Below, piece after piece: positions 1 to 7,715 of a DNA stretch of 45,829 bases; position 1 is the stretch's first letter; every line of letters begins with the position of its first letter. A model generated the notes under the pieces. That model made no database searches and was not told the DNA's origin. It saw only the letters and a program-made list of their open reading frames with translations. Origin of the DNA: Cyanobacteria bacterium UBA7753 (GTDB taxonomy: Bacteria; Cyanobacteriota; Vampirovibrionia; Gastranaerophilales; Gastranaerophilaceae); the NCBI GenBank assembly GCA_002481545.1, contig DLEF01000009.1:1-45829 (forward strand). The letters run 5' to 3'. The translations under genes were made by a program, and so were the position numbers.

Positions 1-7
1 CACTTCA

Positions 8-23
8 GGTAAATCCGACCTAC
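8..23. repeat. partial copy of interspersed GTCGG hairpin repeat
   Basis: These 16 bases are the exact reverse complement of positions 37672-37687, inside a longer hairpin repeat near 37671-37746. The window edge probably cuts a second copy of that element. Only the match is seen; nothing is known of function. Confidence 0.4.
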
Positions 24-105
24 TTGAACTATTCGATTATGTATCGAGGCGAAACCTTGCACACTACTTTACAAATCGCGAAATAATAATTATGCATTAT
101 GAATT

Positions 106-136
106 AAAAAAGAGCTTGATTATATAATCAAGCTCT
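106..136 (-). terminator. intrinsic terminator of the metallophosphoesterase gene
   Basis: Positions 111-136 are a perfect 26-base palindrome (AGAGCTTGATTAT and its complement). Read on the minus strand it is followed by a run of T (complement of 106-110). It lies 25 bases after the stop of the minus-strand gene at 161-907, so it is that gene's rho-independent terminator. Confidence 0.8.
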
Positions 137-160
137 TCAAAATCATATTAAATATTAAAA

Positions 161-907
161 TTAAAAATGTCTGTGGGTTGGGTGGATAAGCATGTGAGCA
201 AGTTTATCAGCTCCCTCAAAGTGTCGTGTAGCCAATGTTTTTGCTGCCGATACGTTATCATATTTTACGAAGTGGTGCTCTACTTCAAATCCTCCGTTAC
301 CAAAAGTTGTCACAATAGCATAGCATGCTTCGGGATTTTCTGTGAATGGTCTGCCTACACTGCCGTCATTTAATACAGTTTGTCTTGTGTTGGTCTGAAA
401 TCCGCATGGTATATGGGTATGACCGCAAAGAATTAAATCCTCTTTTACACCGCTTAGCATTTTTTCAACCTCCTCAAGCGGGGTATCAGGCATAATATCT
501 TCATTATTTCTTCTTGGTGAACCGTGAACCATAAGGATTTTTACCCCGTCAATCGTGAGCGATTTTTGTGCGGGCAAGTCCCTTAAAAATTCTATCTGGT
601 GTTTACTTAGAGTATTAGCCTCTTCCTTCAGTGCATTTGCCATTATGGGTGCATTTTTTGCTACGTTATTAAATACTTCTTCACTGTAATTGGCTATCAT
701 CTCATCAGTGTTACCCTGAATCATTTCTACGTTATCGCGCTTGGAAAAACTCATGCAGAAGTTTACCGTATCTCCGGGTTCAGGCCCTGCGAGCGCATAA
801 TCACCTAAAAACAACAGTTTTTCGCAATTATTCTTTTGTATATCGTCCATGACTGATTCCAGTGCAAGCAAGTTCCCGTGTATATCAGATAATACTGCAA
901 TTTTCAT
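161..907 (-). CDS. YfcE/MJ0936-type metallophosphoesterase
   Basis: 248-residue calcineurin-like phosphoesterase, predicted cytosolic. The metal-binding motifs appear in family order: DIHGN at residues 8-12, GD at 35-36, GNTD at 65-68, HGS at 128-130 and GHTH at 162-165. The family hydrolyses phosphodiesters or phosphomonoesters with two divalent metals, and the substrate cannot be deduced from sequence. The start is supported by AAGGAGAGG upstream on the minus strand. It stands alone, with its own terminator at 106-136 and a long spacer upstream. Superfamily assignment is safe; a specific role (phosphodiesterase versus nucleotidase) is open. Confidence 0.9.
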   Translation of the reverse strand: MKIAVLSDIHGNLLALESVMDDIQKNNCEKLLFLGDYALAGPEPGDTVNFCMSFSKRDNVEMIQGNTDEMIANYSEEVFNNVAKNAPIMANALKEEANTLSKHQIEFLRDLPAQKSLTIDGVKILMVHGSPRRNNEDIMPDTPLEEVEKMLSGVKEDLILCGHTHIPCGFQTNTRQTVLNDGSVGRPFTENPEACYAIVTTFGNGGFEVEHHFVKYDNVSAAKTLATRHFEGADKLAHMLIHPTHRHF

Positions 908-1056
908 TTTAGCCTCTCCTTAAAATTTGTCTTTTTACCTCCTATTCTAACACTAATACCTGTTTTAAGCGAATAAATAAATTTTGGTTGTTAGGATTTA
1001 TTTCATCCGCCGCATTATTTAGTTTAATAATTTTCCGTGATATTGCAAGCTGTTTC

Positions 1057-1124
1057 CATGCCATTTGCATGCCCTGATTTTATTAAAACATGCGAAATCC
1101 GCTCATGGCATGCGATTTGCCATG
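1057..1124. repeat. CATGC-rich inverted repeat
   Basis: Two related arms, 1057-1073 (CATGCCATTTGCATGCC) and the reverse-oriented 1104-1124 (CATGGCATGCGATTTGCCATG), flank about 30 AT-rich bases. Together they can fold into an imperfect cruciform. A looser cluster of CATGC words lies at 14743-14790. It lies in the 850-base spacer between the phosphoesterase and the next gene. Function unknown. Confidence 0.4.
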
Positions 1125-1289
1125 TTGGTTTTATTAAGAAATGTAAACAATGTTAATTCAAAAAGTCAATTTTAAGATGAAAAAATACTTTATCATGGTA
1201 CAGGGAATTAAAAGAGTAATTTAAACAAGTTTAATGAAACGGAATTAAGTTACACGCAACAACTGTTTGCTCGACATAAGGTGTCTCAA

Positions 1290-1610
1290 AATGGTTTAAG
1301 CAGCTTTTGGTTTCCAAAAGAAATCACAAACAAGTAAGACAAGCGAGGAATTAAAGCGAAAGGCGTAAGCTTGAGTGAATAAAGGTTCCGAGCGGAAAGC
1401 GGTTTCAATATAATGAGATTGCAAAGTCGGGCTTGAGTAAGGAACTGAAACGAAAGATGAAAGTCTGAGTAAATAAAGGTTCCAAGCCAAAAGTGGTTTC
1501 TGCATAATGAAATTACAAACGAGTAAGATTCGCTAAGTAAGGAATGAAATCTATAGGTATAATCCTAAGAAAATAAAAGTTCCAAGCTGAATGTAATTTC
1601 ACAAAGACAA
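1290..1610. repeat. degenerate tandem repeat, ~94-bp period
   Basis: Each unit begins with a variant of AAAGGTTCCAAGC..GGTTTC and ends with a variant of TGAGTAAAT. Clear unit starts are at 1381, 1475 and 1575, giving periods of 94 and 100, and a more diverged unit begins near 1290. The fourth unit fades out after about 35 bases. The array fills most of the spacer before the small gene at 1758. Short open frames through it are not convincing as genes. It is not CRISPR-like, because units are long and there are no conserved direct repeats with unique spacers. Confidence 0.6.
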
Positions 1611-1665
1611 GCCTAATATACATACCCCAAACAAAACGTATACGGTTTGTCTCCATGTATAATAA

Positions 1666-1710
1666 ATACGCATTGCGTATATGTTATATAAAGTTCCGTC
1701 AATTCGGAAC
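1666..1710 (+). promoter_or_regulatory. two small inverted repeats upstream of the 1758 gene
   Basis: Positions 1666-1680 are ATACGCA-T-TGCGTAT, a 7-bp perfect inverted repeat with one central base, and 1693-1710 are GTTCCG-N6-CGGAAC. Both lie 50-90 bases before the start of the next gene, where an operator or a 5' leader hairpin would sit. No convincing -35/-10 pair was found, so regulation is inference. Confidence 0.3.
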
Positions 1711-1757
1711 AAAAGAAAAATTATGTTACACACACTTATACTAAGGAGGAATTAAAA

Positions 1758-2066
1758 ATGGTTTACGGAATGCCGTCAGGATGCTGGGAAATAGTAGGAC
1801 CTAATCAGATAACGCCTACTCACTTTAGAAATCCGAATGCAATATTTTCAACTGGGAATGCAGCAGGGCCTGCACATATCCCATATAGTCAAATAGCTTC
1901 AAACAGTATTGTCAATCTGTTCAATCCGACGCCTGCGGGTGATGCTAATTTCAACAGAGATAATATAGCGATGACAATTGATGCACAGCAGTCTTGGATT
2001 GATAGGCAGTCAAGTGCGGGCTACTACGGTATATATGATACCTTTGTAAGGAGCCCTCAACAGTAA
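1758..2066 (+). CDS. small hypothetical protein, 102 aa
   Basis: I do not recognise this protein. It has a strong ribosome-binding site (AAGGAGGA, 7 bases before ATG) and a clear terminator just after the stop, so it is very probably real. The sequence is rich in Asn, Pro, Ala and Ser, with no signal peptide, membrane segment or Cys cluster. Aromatic residues cluster at the C-terminus (YYGIYDTF). It is a single-gene transcript preceded by the tandem repeat and two inverted repeats. Confidence 0.7.
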   Translation: MVYGMPSGCWEIVGPNQITPTHFRNPNAIFSTGNAAGPAHIPYSQIASNSIVNLFNPTPAGDANFNRDNIAMTIDAQQSWIDRQSSAGYYGIYDTFVRSPQQ

Positions 2067-2083
2067 TTAAAAGATTTTTAAAG

Positions 2084-2117
2084 TACCCTGCGCATATACT
2101 TGCACAGGGTATTTTTT
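2084..2117 (+). terminator. intrinsic terminator after the 1758 gene
   Basis: Stem TACCCTG (2084-2090) pairs with CAGGGTA (2105-2111), followed directly by a T run (2112-2117). It lies 18 bases after the stop codon and between two convergent genes. Confidence 0.8.
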
Positions 2118-2129
2118 ATGCTTTTTTAT

Positions 2130-3290
2130 TTATACCGCTATATTCATTGCGTTAGGCAATTGTTTGTTTAAGCCTTCTATTCGCGGATGCAGTCTTGAAT
2201 CAAATGTGACATGGTCGTTATCAACGGATATCCATTCCGATTTTGATATCCCCTCCGTACAATCAATCCCGCCGAGTGCGTCTTTGTGTACATCCTCCAG
2301 TTGGAAATAGTTATTACTTCCGACCGTGTCATTATATCTTAACCCTAATTGCTTAAAATCTGATAATTTTGAGTTAACTTCTTCAATAGAAGGTTTATGG
2401 TCAAGTTTTACCGGACAATGTTCTATGAATGAATAAATAGCGACGTCGTTTACTTTATCGTAAAATCTCAACGGTGCGGAGTTTACACTTCTGTTTGTCG
2501 TCAAGTACGTATCGACAAGGGCTAAAGGTCCGAGTCCGAACGGTTCATTTAATCCCGTATGTTTCTTTGAACCTATCTTGAATACAAGCTTTTTGCCTTC
2601 CGGAGTTTGTACGGCAAAGACATTTTTGTCCGATTTTCCGTCGGAAAAGCTTGAGAAACTGTAGTTTCTGTTACCTATTTTTAAATCAGGGATATTTTGT
2701 TTCTGTTTATACCCTTCTTGCATGAACGGATTAAGGTGGTCTAAAATCTGTTCATATGTATGGTTTTCTTTAGGTAAAACAGCAGGAATTTTTCCTATCG
2801 TAAACCTGTCATTCCCTCTTAATCTTTGGTATTTGCCCATAAGTGCGTCTTCTCTCCAGTCAGGTCTGACCTTCAAGATTTCTTCCATTGTATGGGCATT
2901 ATCAAACTTTGTGACGATATATTTTTTGTAAGCTTCTCTGTACGGGTTCCCGGGGATGAATGTTAATAGTGTTTGAGATTTGTCTCCGAGTTTTTTAATC
3001 AGTCCGTTTGTAACATTCAACAATTCTTTACCGCAATATGCGATACTGTTTATAAACTGATAGCTCCTGTCTTCCGTTTTCAAGATAGCATTCAGAAAAT
3101 TGTCCATAGCCTCCGGAGTGTCTTTCATCTTTAAAAACGCATCAACAGGGCGTGTATGGTCAACGTTAATGAGCCAGTTATATTCTTCATATAATTGCCC
3201 TACATTGCGCCCCGCTCCGCCTTTGAAATTTGGAGCTTTCTTATATGCTGTATTAGTGTTGATTTGTGTCGTTGTCGGCTGAATTTTCAT
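2130..3290 (-). CDS. lineage-specific protein with NFKG motif and kinase-like core
   Basis: About 386 residues from the inner ATG at 3290; an upstream in-frame ATG at 3308 would add six, and neither has a good ribosome-binding site. The N-terminus is a short disordered segment ending in NFKGG, a feature I associate with Gastranaerophilales hypothetical proteins. The middle reads VFAVQTPEGKKLVFKIGS, resembling the beta-3 strand with Lys of protein-kinase-like folds, and IYSFIEHCPV could be the hinge. I cannot find a convincing HRD/DFG catalytic loop, so a pseudokinase or unrelated fold is equally possible. Function unknown. Confidence 0.75.
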   Translation of the reverse strand: MKIQPTTTQINTNTAYKKAPNFKGGAGRNVGQLYEEYNWLINVDHTRPVDAFLKMKDTPEAMDNFLNAILKTEDRSYQFINSIAYCGKELLNVTNGLIKKLGDKSQTLLTFIPGNPYREAYKKYIVTKFDNAHTMEEILKVRPDWREDALMGKYQRLRGNDRFTIGKIPAVLPKENHTYEQILDHLNPFMQEGYKQKQNIPDLKIGNRNYSFSSFSDGKSDKNVFAVQTPEGKKLVFKIGSKKHTGLNEPFGLGPLALVDTYLTTNRSVNSAPLRFYDKVNDVAIYSFIEHCPVKLDHKPSIEEVNSKLSDFKQLGLRYNDTVGSNNYFQLEDVHKDALGGIDCTEGISKSEWISVDNDHVTFDSRLHPRIEGLNKQLPNAMNIAV

Positions 3291-3409
3291 AACACTTATA
3301 TAATGCATATGAAAATATTATTTGCTACATTAGTATAACTTTTTACAACTAAAGTATAAATTTTTCAAAAAAACATTAAAGTTTTTAAAAATTGTGCCGT
3401 AATGTATTG

Positions 3410-3415
3410 TATAAT
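3410..3415 (+). promoter_or_regulatory. -10 element for the GAF/HD-GYP gene
   Basis: TATAAT, which would place the transcript start near 3422. This lies downstream of the ATG at 3402 but upstream of the ATG at 3462, so it argues for the latter as start. The -35 is weak. Confidence 0.45.
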
Positions 3416-3461
3416 AAACTTAAATATCTCAACGAAACAAAATTTAAGAAGGTATACAACT

Positions 3462-4808
3462 ATGACAGAAGAAGAAAAAGGCGCCTCTCTATTCGGACGA
3501 TCAATCGATATGGTCGAAGGAGATCCCCTTGAAGAAATATTTGCCCTGAACTTAGGAGATTTTATATCTGAGAACTTAATCTCAAAAGATTTAGCCGAAA
3601 AAATAGGTAAGAGCGAGAAGAATAAATCAGCACGTTTGAAAAATCAGTTGAAAGAGTTAGTGTCGGTTTATTCAATGGATAATACTTTGTCCGTAATCGG
3701 TTTTGACTCAAAAGATGACTATATTATCTATAACTCCATTGCCAAAACCATGAAACAAATTTTAGAAAATGACGCATGCTTTATTTATCTTACAAAAGAA
3801 AGTGCATGCGGATTAGATAATGTAACAAAAGATATCGTTCTTGCAGGCTCTTCCAACGATGTGGAAGATACGCAGAATATCGGCTTTGATTTTACTGAGG
3901 ATGAACCTGTTGTCCAAGCATACAAGAATGTTAAGACAGTGGATGTTCCGAAAGATAAAATCAAAGATATAAAGAAGTTTGCAGAGTTGGGCGAAAAGAA
4001 TATTGAAAGATATATTGCCGTCCCTATCCATAACAACGCAAATGTTGTCGGTATTTTCGTAATCGAAAACCATACCGAAAAAGAAATTAAACCTGAATTT
4101 GTTCACCTTGTGGAATCAATGTCCAAGCTGTTCGGGACATCAATTTCATTACAGAAAACTATCAATGAGACGAACAAATTGATTGCTCAAGATGATGCGC
4201 AAACATCCGATTTACAACACATGAGAGCGGAATTGACGGCACTCATCGGTGATTTGGGCGACAATCAGGAAGAATTTATAAAAGCATTGGCTACGGCTGT
4301 TGATATCAAGGGACATTATAACGTCGCACACTCTCAAAATACCGCAGATTTGTCACGCAAGCTGGCAACCGAGCTTGGTTTGAACGAAAAGACAAAAGAC
4401 CTTATCTATTATGCTGGGCTGTTGTCTAATATCGGGAAAATCACCTTGCCTGAAAAATTATTCTCAAATAGCGGTAAGTTGAGTAAAGAGGATTGGGACA
4501 AACTCAAAACCTACTCAAATATCGGGGTTAATATTCTTATGAAGATTAACTTCCTGTCAGAGGTTGTTCCGTATATTTGTTATCACAAAGAACATTATGA
4601 CGGCTCGGGTGAACCTGAAGGACTCGCAAGAATGTCTATTCCGTTCGGCTCAAGAATTATCGCTGTAGCAGACGCGTATTCCGCTTTGACTTCCGACCGT
4701 TCTTTCAGAAAAGCTAAAACAAAGGAAGAGGCTCTTGCTATTATGCAGCAGGAAGCAGGAACCAAATGGGATCCTATTGTTGTAGATGCACTCTATGACG
4801 TAGTATAA
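3462..4808 (+). CDS. GAF-domain protein with degenerate HD-GYP domain
   Basis: 448 residues from the ATG at 3462, chosen because AAGAAGG lies 9 bases upstream and a -10 box sits between this ATG and an earlier in-frame one. A GAF-like sensor region spans about residues 88-232 and an HD-GYP-like domain about 275-448. In active HD-GYP enzymes, which hydrolyse cyclic di-GMP, the core reads LLHDIGKI and HHHE..DGSGYP. Here the HD pair is SN (residues 322-323, LLSNIGKI), HHHE is YHKE (374-377) and GYP is GEP (383-385). Several metal ligands are therefore missing, so it is probably a cyclic-dinucleotide binding or protein-interaction module rather than a phosphodiesterase. It has no membrane segment. 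Confidence 0.88.
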   Translation: MTEEEKGASLFGRSIDMVEGDPLEEIFALNLGDFISENLISKDLAEKIGKSEKNKSARLKNQLKELVSVYSMDNTLSVIGFDSKDDYIIYNSIAKTMKQILENDACFIYLTKESACGLDNVTKDIVLAGSSNDVEDTQNIGFDFTEDEPVVQAYKNVKTVDVPKDKIKDIKKFAELGEKNIERYIAVPIHNNANVVGIFVIENHTEKEIKPEFVHLVESMSKLFGTSISLQKTINETNKLIAQDDAQTSDLQHMRAELTALIGDLGDNQEEFIKALATAVDIKGHYNVAHSQNTADLSRKLATELGLNEKTKDLIYYAGLLSNIGKITLPEKLFSNSGKLSKEDWDKLKTYSNIGVNILMKINFLSEVVPYICYHKEHYDGSGEPEGLARMSIPFGSRIIAVADAYSALTSDRSFRKAKTKEEALAIMQQEAGTKWDPIVVDALYDVV

Positions 4809-4860
4809 AATCCCCGTACTTCTCATTTTATGGTATTATTTTCTTGAAAAGGAAGGAATA

Positions 4861-6489
4861 ATGATGCATAAAACGGGTAAGGAATTATTGAGAGATTCTT
4901 TTTTGAATAAGGGAACCGCGTTTACTTTCGAAGAACGTAAAAAGTACGGATTAATCGGACTTCTGCCTCCACAGGTTGAAGATATTGAAACCCAGAGTAA
5001 AAGGGTTTATTCTCAACTGTCGCAAAAATCATCGGATATTGAAAAGCGCAGATATTTAACCGAAATATTTAACGATAATAAAACTCTCTTTTATCACGTT
5101 TTTAAAGAGCATACGGAAGAATTAATTCCTATAGTCTATGATCCGATTATTGCAGAGAGTATAGAACAGTATAGCGACCAATATGTAAGCGGAGACGGGG
5201 CTGTGTTTCTCTCGATTGATAATCCTGACGATATCGAAATATCCCTCAAAAACGGAGCAGACGACAGAGATATAAAACTCATTGTTGTAACGGATGCGGA
5301 AGGTATCTTAGGTATCGGAGACTGGGGCGTAAACGGAGTCGATATAGCGGTCGGGAAACTCATGATTTATACGGCGGCGGCAGGAATTAACCCGAAATCA
5401 GTTTTGCCTGTCGTTTTGGATTGCGGAACAAATAACGAAAAACTTTTAGAGAGTCCGTTATATTTGGGAAACAGGCATGAACGTGTTTACGGCGACAGAT
5501 ATTATGATTTCGTCGATAAGTTCGTAAAAACAGCCGAAAAATTATTCCCTAATATGTATCTGCATTTTGAAGACTTCGGACGTTCAAATGCAGCCAATAT
5601 TTTAAAGAAATATCAAAAAACTTATCCCGTATTTAATGATGACTGCCAAGGAACGGGGATAATAACGCTTGGGGGATTGCTCGGTGCAATGAAATTAAAC
5701 AATGAAAAATTGACAGACCAAAGATATCTGTGCTTTGGCGCGGGAACCGCAGGAGCGGGGATAACCGAGCGTATCTATAAAGAAATGGTCTCTCAAGGTT
5801 TGAGTGAGGAAGAAGCAAAGAAACATTTCTTTATGGTAGACAGACAGGGGCTTTTGTTTGAAGATACGGAAGGGCTGACGCCTGAACAAAGACCGTTTGC
5901 AAGGAAAAGAAGCGAGTTTGAACATTCCGAAAAATTAGATAATTTAAGAGATGTTGTATTTGCGGTAAAACCGACAATACTTGTGGGAACTTCAACTGTT
6001 CCGAATTCGTTTACGGAAGAGATTGTAAAAGGGATGGCATCTTGGTGCGAGCATCCGATAATATTCCCTCTTAGTAATCCGACAAAGCTTGCGGAGGCAA
6101 AAGCAAAAGATTTGATAGAGTGGTCTGACGGAAGAGCTATGGTCGCAACGGGGATCCCGTCGGAGCCTGTTGAATACAATGGTGTAAAATATGAAATAGG
6201 GCAGGCAAATAATGCACTTATATATCCCGGGTTAGGGTTGGGTGCTATTGCGACAGGTGCAAAACTTGTTACGGATGATATGATATCTGCTGCGGCGCAT
6301 GCGTTGAATGATTTTATTGTCCCTCAAGAAGGAGCTGCCGTTTTGCCTCCTGTATCAAAGCTGGCGCAGTTCTCTGAAACAATAGCCGTTGTTGTCGGCA
6401 AATGTGTTATAGAGCAGGGCTTAAACCGAGTTGCTGTATCTGATATTGAAAAGACGATAGAAGAAAATATTTGGCAGCCAGAGTATTAA
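4861..6489 (+). CDS. maeA: NAD-dependent malic enzyme
   Basis: 542 residues, the usual length of the large SfcA/MaeA-type malic enzymes. It converts malate to pyruvate and CO2 with reduction of NAD(P). Visible motifs: GILGIGDWG and GKLMIYTAAAG with the conserved Lys (around residues 140-180), VLDCGTNN, the metal-binding NDDCQGTG near residue 259 and the Rossmann turn CFGAGTAGAGI near 291. Two ATGs lie in tandem (4861, 4864); GGAAGG is 4 or 7 bases away, so the second may be used. It follows the HD-GYP gene by about 50 bases and may share its transcript. Cofactor preference is from family knowledge, not proven. Confidence 0.93.
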   Translation: MMHKTGKELLRDSFLNKGTAFTFEERKKYGLIGLLPPQVEDIETQSKRVYSQLSQKSSDIEKRRYLTEIFNDNKTLFYHVFKEHTEELIPIVYDPIIAESIEQYSDQYVSGDGAVFLSIDNPDDIEISLKNGADDRDIKLIVVTDAEGILGIGDWGVNGVDIAVGKLMIYTAAAGINPKSVLPVVLDCGTNNEKLLESPLYLGNRHERVYGDRYYDFVDKFVKTAEKLFPNMYLHFEDFGRSNAANILKKYQKTYPVFNDDCQGTGIITLGGLLGAMKLNNEKLTDQRYLCFGAGTAGAGITERIYKEMVSQGLSEEEAKKHFFMVDRQGLLFEDTEGLTPEQRPFARKRSEFEHSEKLDNLRDVVFAVKPTILVGTSTVPNSFTEEIVKGMASWCEHPIIFPLSNPTKLAEAKAKDLIEWSDGRAMVATGIPSEPVEYNGVKYEIGQANNALIYPGLGLGAIATGAKLVTDDMISAAAHALNDFIVPQEGAAVLPPVSKLAQFSETIAVVVGKCVIEQGLNRVAVSDIEKTIEENIWQPEY

Positions 6490-6540
6490 TTTGTGGTTGT
6501 AGTTTCGATAATTGTAATTATGGTCCAAGGGGGAATATGT

Positions 6541-6733
6541 TGTTCCCCCTCACTCGCATCTGTAACTGCTTTTATTACAACAGCTGCGGTCTCTCCCGCA
6601 GGCAGGGGCGAGACTTTAGCTTGTGCTTTTGCACAAGCAAAGCCGTTGCGATAGCAACGGCTATAACCCTCGCCACTTTGTGGGAGAGGGTGCCGAAGGC
6701 GGGTGAGGGGTGCAGCGCAGAGCGGGAAATAAT
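6541..6733. repeat. large imperfect palindromic repeat (CCCCTCACTCGC family)
   Basis: The left arm carries CCCCTCACTCGC and CTCTCCCGCAGGCAGGGGCGAG. The right arm carries the complementary CTCGCCACTTTGTGGGAGAG and GCGGGTGAGGGG, so the whole 190 bases fold back on themselves. Two internal hairpins sit at the apex: GCTTGTGC..GCACAAGC (6619-6638) and GCCGTTGC..GCAACGGC (6642-6661). Related copies occur at 34459-34537 and, degenerate and inverted, at 17353-17438. It is much more GC-rich than its surroundings. It looks like a mobile or self-propagating intergenic palindrome, not a gene. Confidence 0.65.
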
Positions 6734-6768
6734 ACTCCTTCACATAATTAAAATTATTGGAACCACAC

Positions 6769-6799
6769 AAAAATTAAAAGAGGTTGATTATCAACCTCT
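6769..6799 (-). terminator. orphan minus-strand intrinsic terminator
   Basis: AGAGGTTGA (6779-6787), loop TTA, TCAACCTCT (6791-6799). On the minus strand the stem is followed by TTTTAATTTTT. No confident minus-strand gene precedes it. The only candidate is a 61-codon TTG-initiated frame ending at 6835, without a ribosome-binding site. It may end a small RNA or tiny gene encoded in 6835-7276. Confidence 0.45.
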
Positions 6800-7276
6800 A
6801 AAGCTCTTCTCTTCCCAAATCTGCATAAAGACACCTAATTAGTGTCATCTCCCAAGATTAAACATGTTTGAATTTCACAAACATATATTTGAAATACTAA
6901 CTTGTCAAATTTGATTGCTGTTTTTATATATTTAGTTGCTTTGTTATATTCGGCAATCAACGTATTTATATAATACTTTAAAACTTTTATTTTGTCTCTA
7001 TTTTTTCTTAAACATGACAATTTATTTACATAATATTTGTTTACAAATCACTGAAACACGTACCATATTTAGCGTACATGCTAATCGGTTAATTCCAAAA
7101 AATATTTACCAAAGTTTTGTAAATATTCTCAAAATAACACTTGATTTTAAGTTATAATTGGACTTCCTTATGCTATATTTCAGATGTTTTAATCCCGACG
7201 CATGATTTTTTGATGAAATTTTTGACTTTATAAAAAAAATCACTAAAATATAAAATGTAGATAGAGCAGGTAGAAA
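6800..7276. other. AT-rich spacer, no confident gene
   Basis: This strongly AT-rich stretch holds a weak minus-strand 61-codon frame (6835-7020; TTG start, Lys/Ile/Tyr-rich, no Shine-Dalgarno) just upstream of the orphan terminator, and the leader of the next plus-strand gene. I see no RNA gene, repeat or convincing promoter otherwise. Confidence 0.4.
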
Positions 7277-7531
7277 ATGAGATTATTAGAGAGATTAAAA
7301 GATTTTGAAAATCAGTACATGTTTTTGCGCTGGGTATCCGGGAATGAATACGGAAAGCTGAATCATGTAGGCGAAGACTTCGTCGAGTTCAGTGTCATTG
7401 ATGTAGACACAATGGAATACAGGGAAACCTTGTTTATTAATGCTCAATTGATACTGGAAGCCGCAGTCGGTGGAGCCGATGTTTCAAGAATTGTCGCAGA
7501 AGTTTCTTCCCAATTAACCTTTGGCGAATAA
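7277..7531 (+). CDS. small beta-rich conserved-looking protein, 84 aa
   Basis: I do not recognise the family with certainty. The body alternates short strands and turns (FLRWVSGNEYGKLNHVG, then DFVEFSVIDVDT and ETLFINAQLILEA), reminiscent of small Sm/SH3-like barrels that bind RNA or peptides. That is shape-based inference only. The start has GCAGGTAG a few bases upstream and a terminator follows at 7675-7715, so expression as a monocistronic gene is likely. It has no Cys, signal peptide or membrane segment. Confidence 0.7.
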   Translation: MRLLERLKDFENQYMFLRWVSGNEYGKLNHVGEDFVEFSVIDVDTMEYRETLFINAQLILEAAVGGADVSRIVAEVSSQLTFGE

Positions 7532-7674
7532 CATCCAAAAAACTATTACCACAACGAAAATCAGTTTTGAATAACCTTTTCAAAAGACAAGGGTATGCTT
7601 TAGAGGGTATTTCTGTCTTTTGATGAGGTATTCTAAACCACATATTGATTTTATCGACTTCTATACTTTTATCG

Positions 7675-7715
7675 GGTGCGATAAAGGGGTTACATTATCG
7701 CACCATAGTTTTTTT
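7675..7715 (+). terminator. intrinsic terminator after the 7277 gene
   Basis: GGTGCGATAA (7675-7684) pairs perfectly with TTATCGCACC (7695-7704), followed by ATAG and a T run. It is 140 bases after the stop of the upstream gene. A second, weaker hairpin (CAAAAGACA at 7581-7589 with TGTCTTTTG at 7614-7622) lies between. Confidence 0.75.

Noticed and set aside
1296..1505. 69-codon minus-strand frame in the tandem repeat
   Set aside because: Product arises from the repeat unit, has no ribosome-binding site and looks like a translation of noncoding repeats.
1290..1610. CRISPR-like array
   Set aside because: Period ~94-100 bases with whole units degenerate; no short conserved direct repeats with unique spacers and no cas genes.
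5793..6179. 128-codon minus-strand frame inside maeA
   Set aside because: Antisense shadow of a clear enzyme gene, no own signals.
6471..6842. Plus- and minus-strand frames through the palindromic repeat
   Set aside because: They coincide with the GC-rich palindrome and overlap maeA's end; no gene signals.
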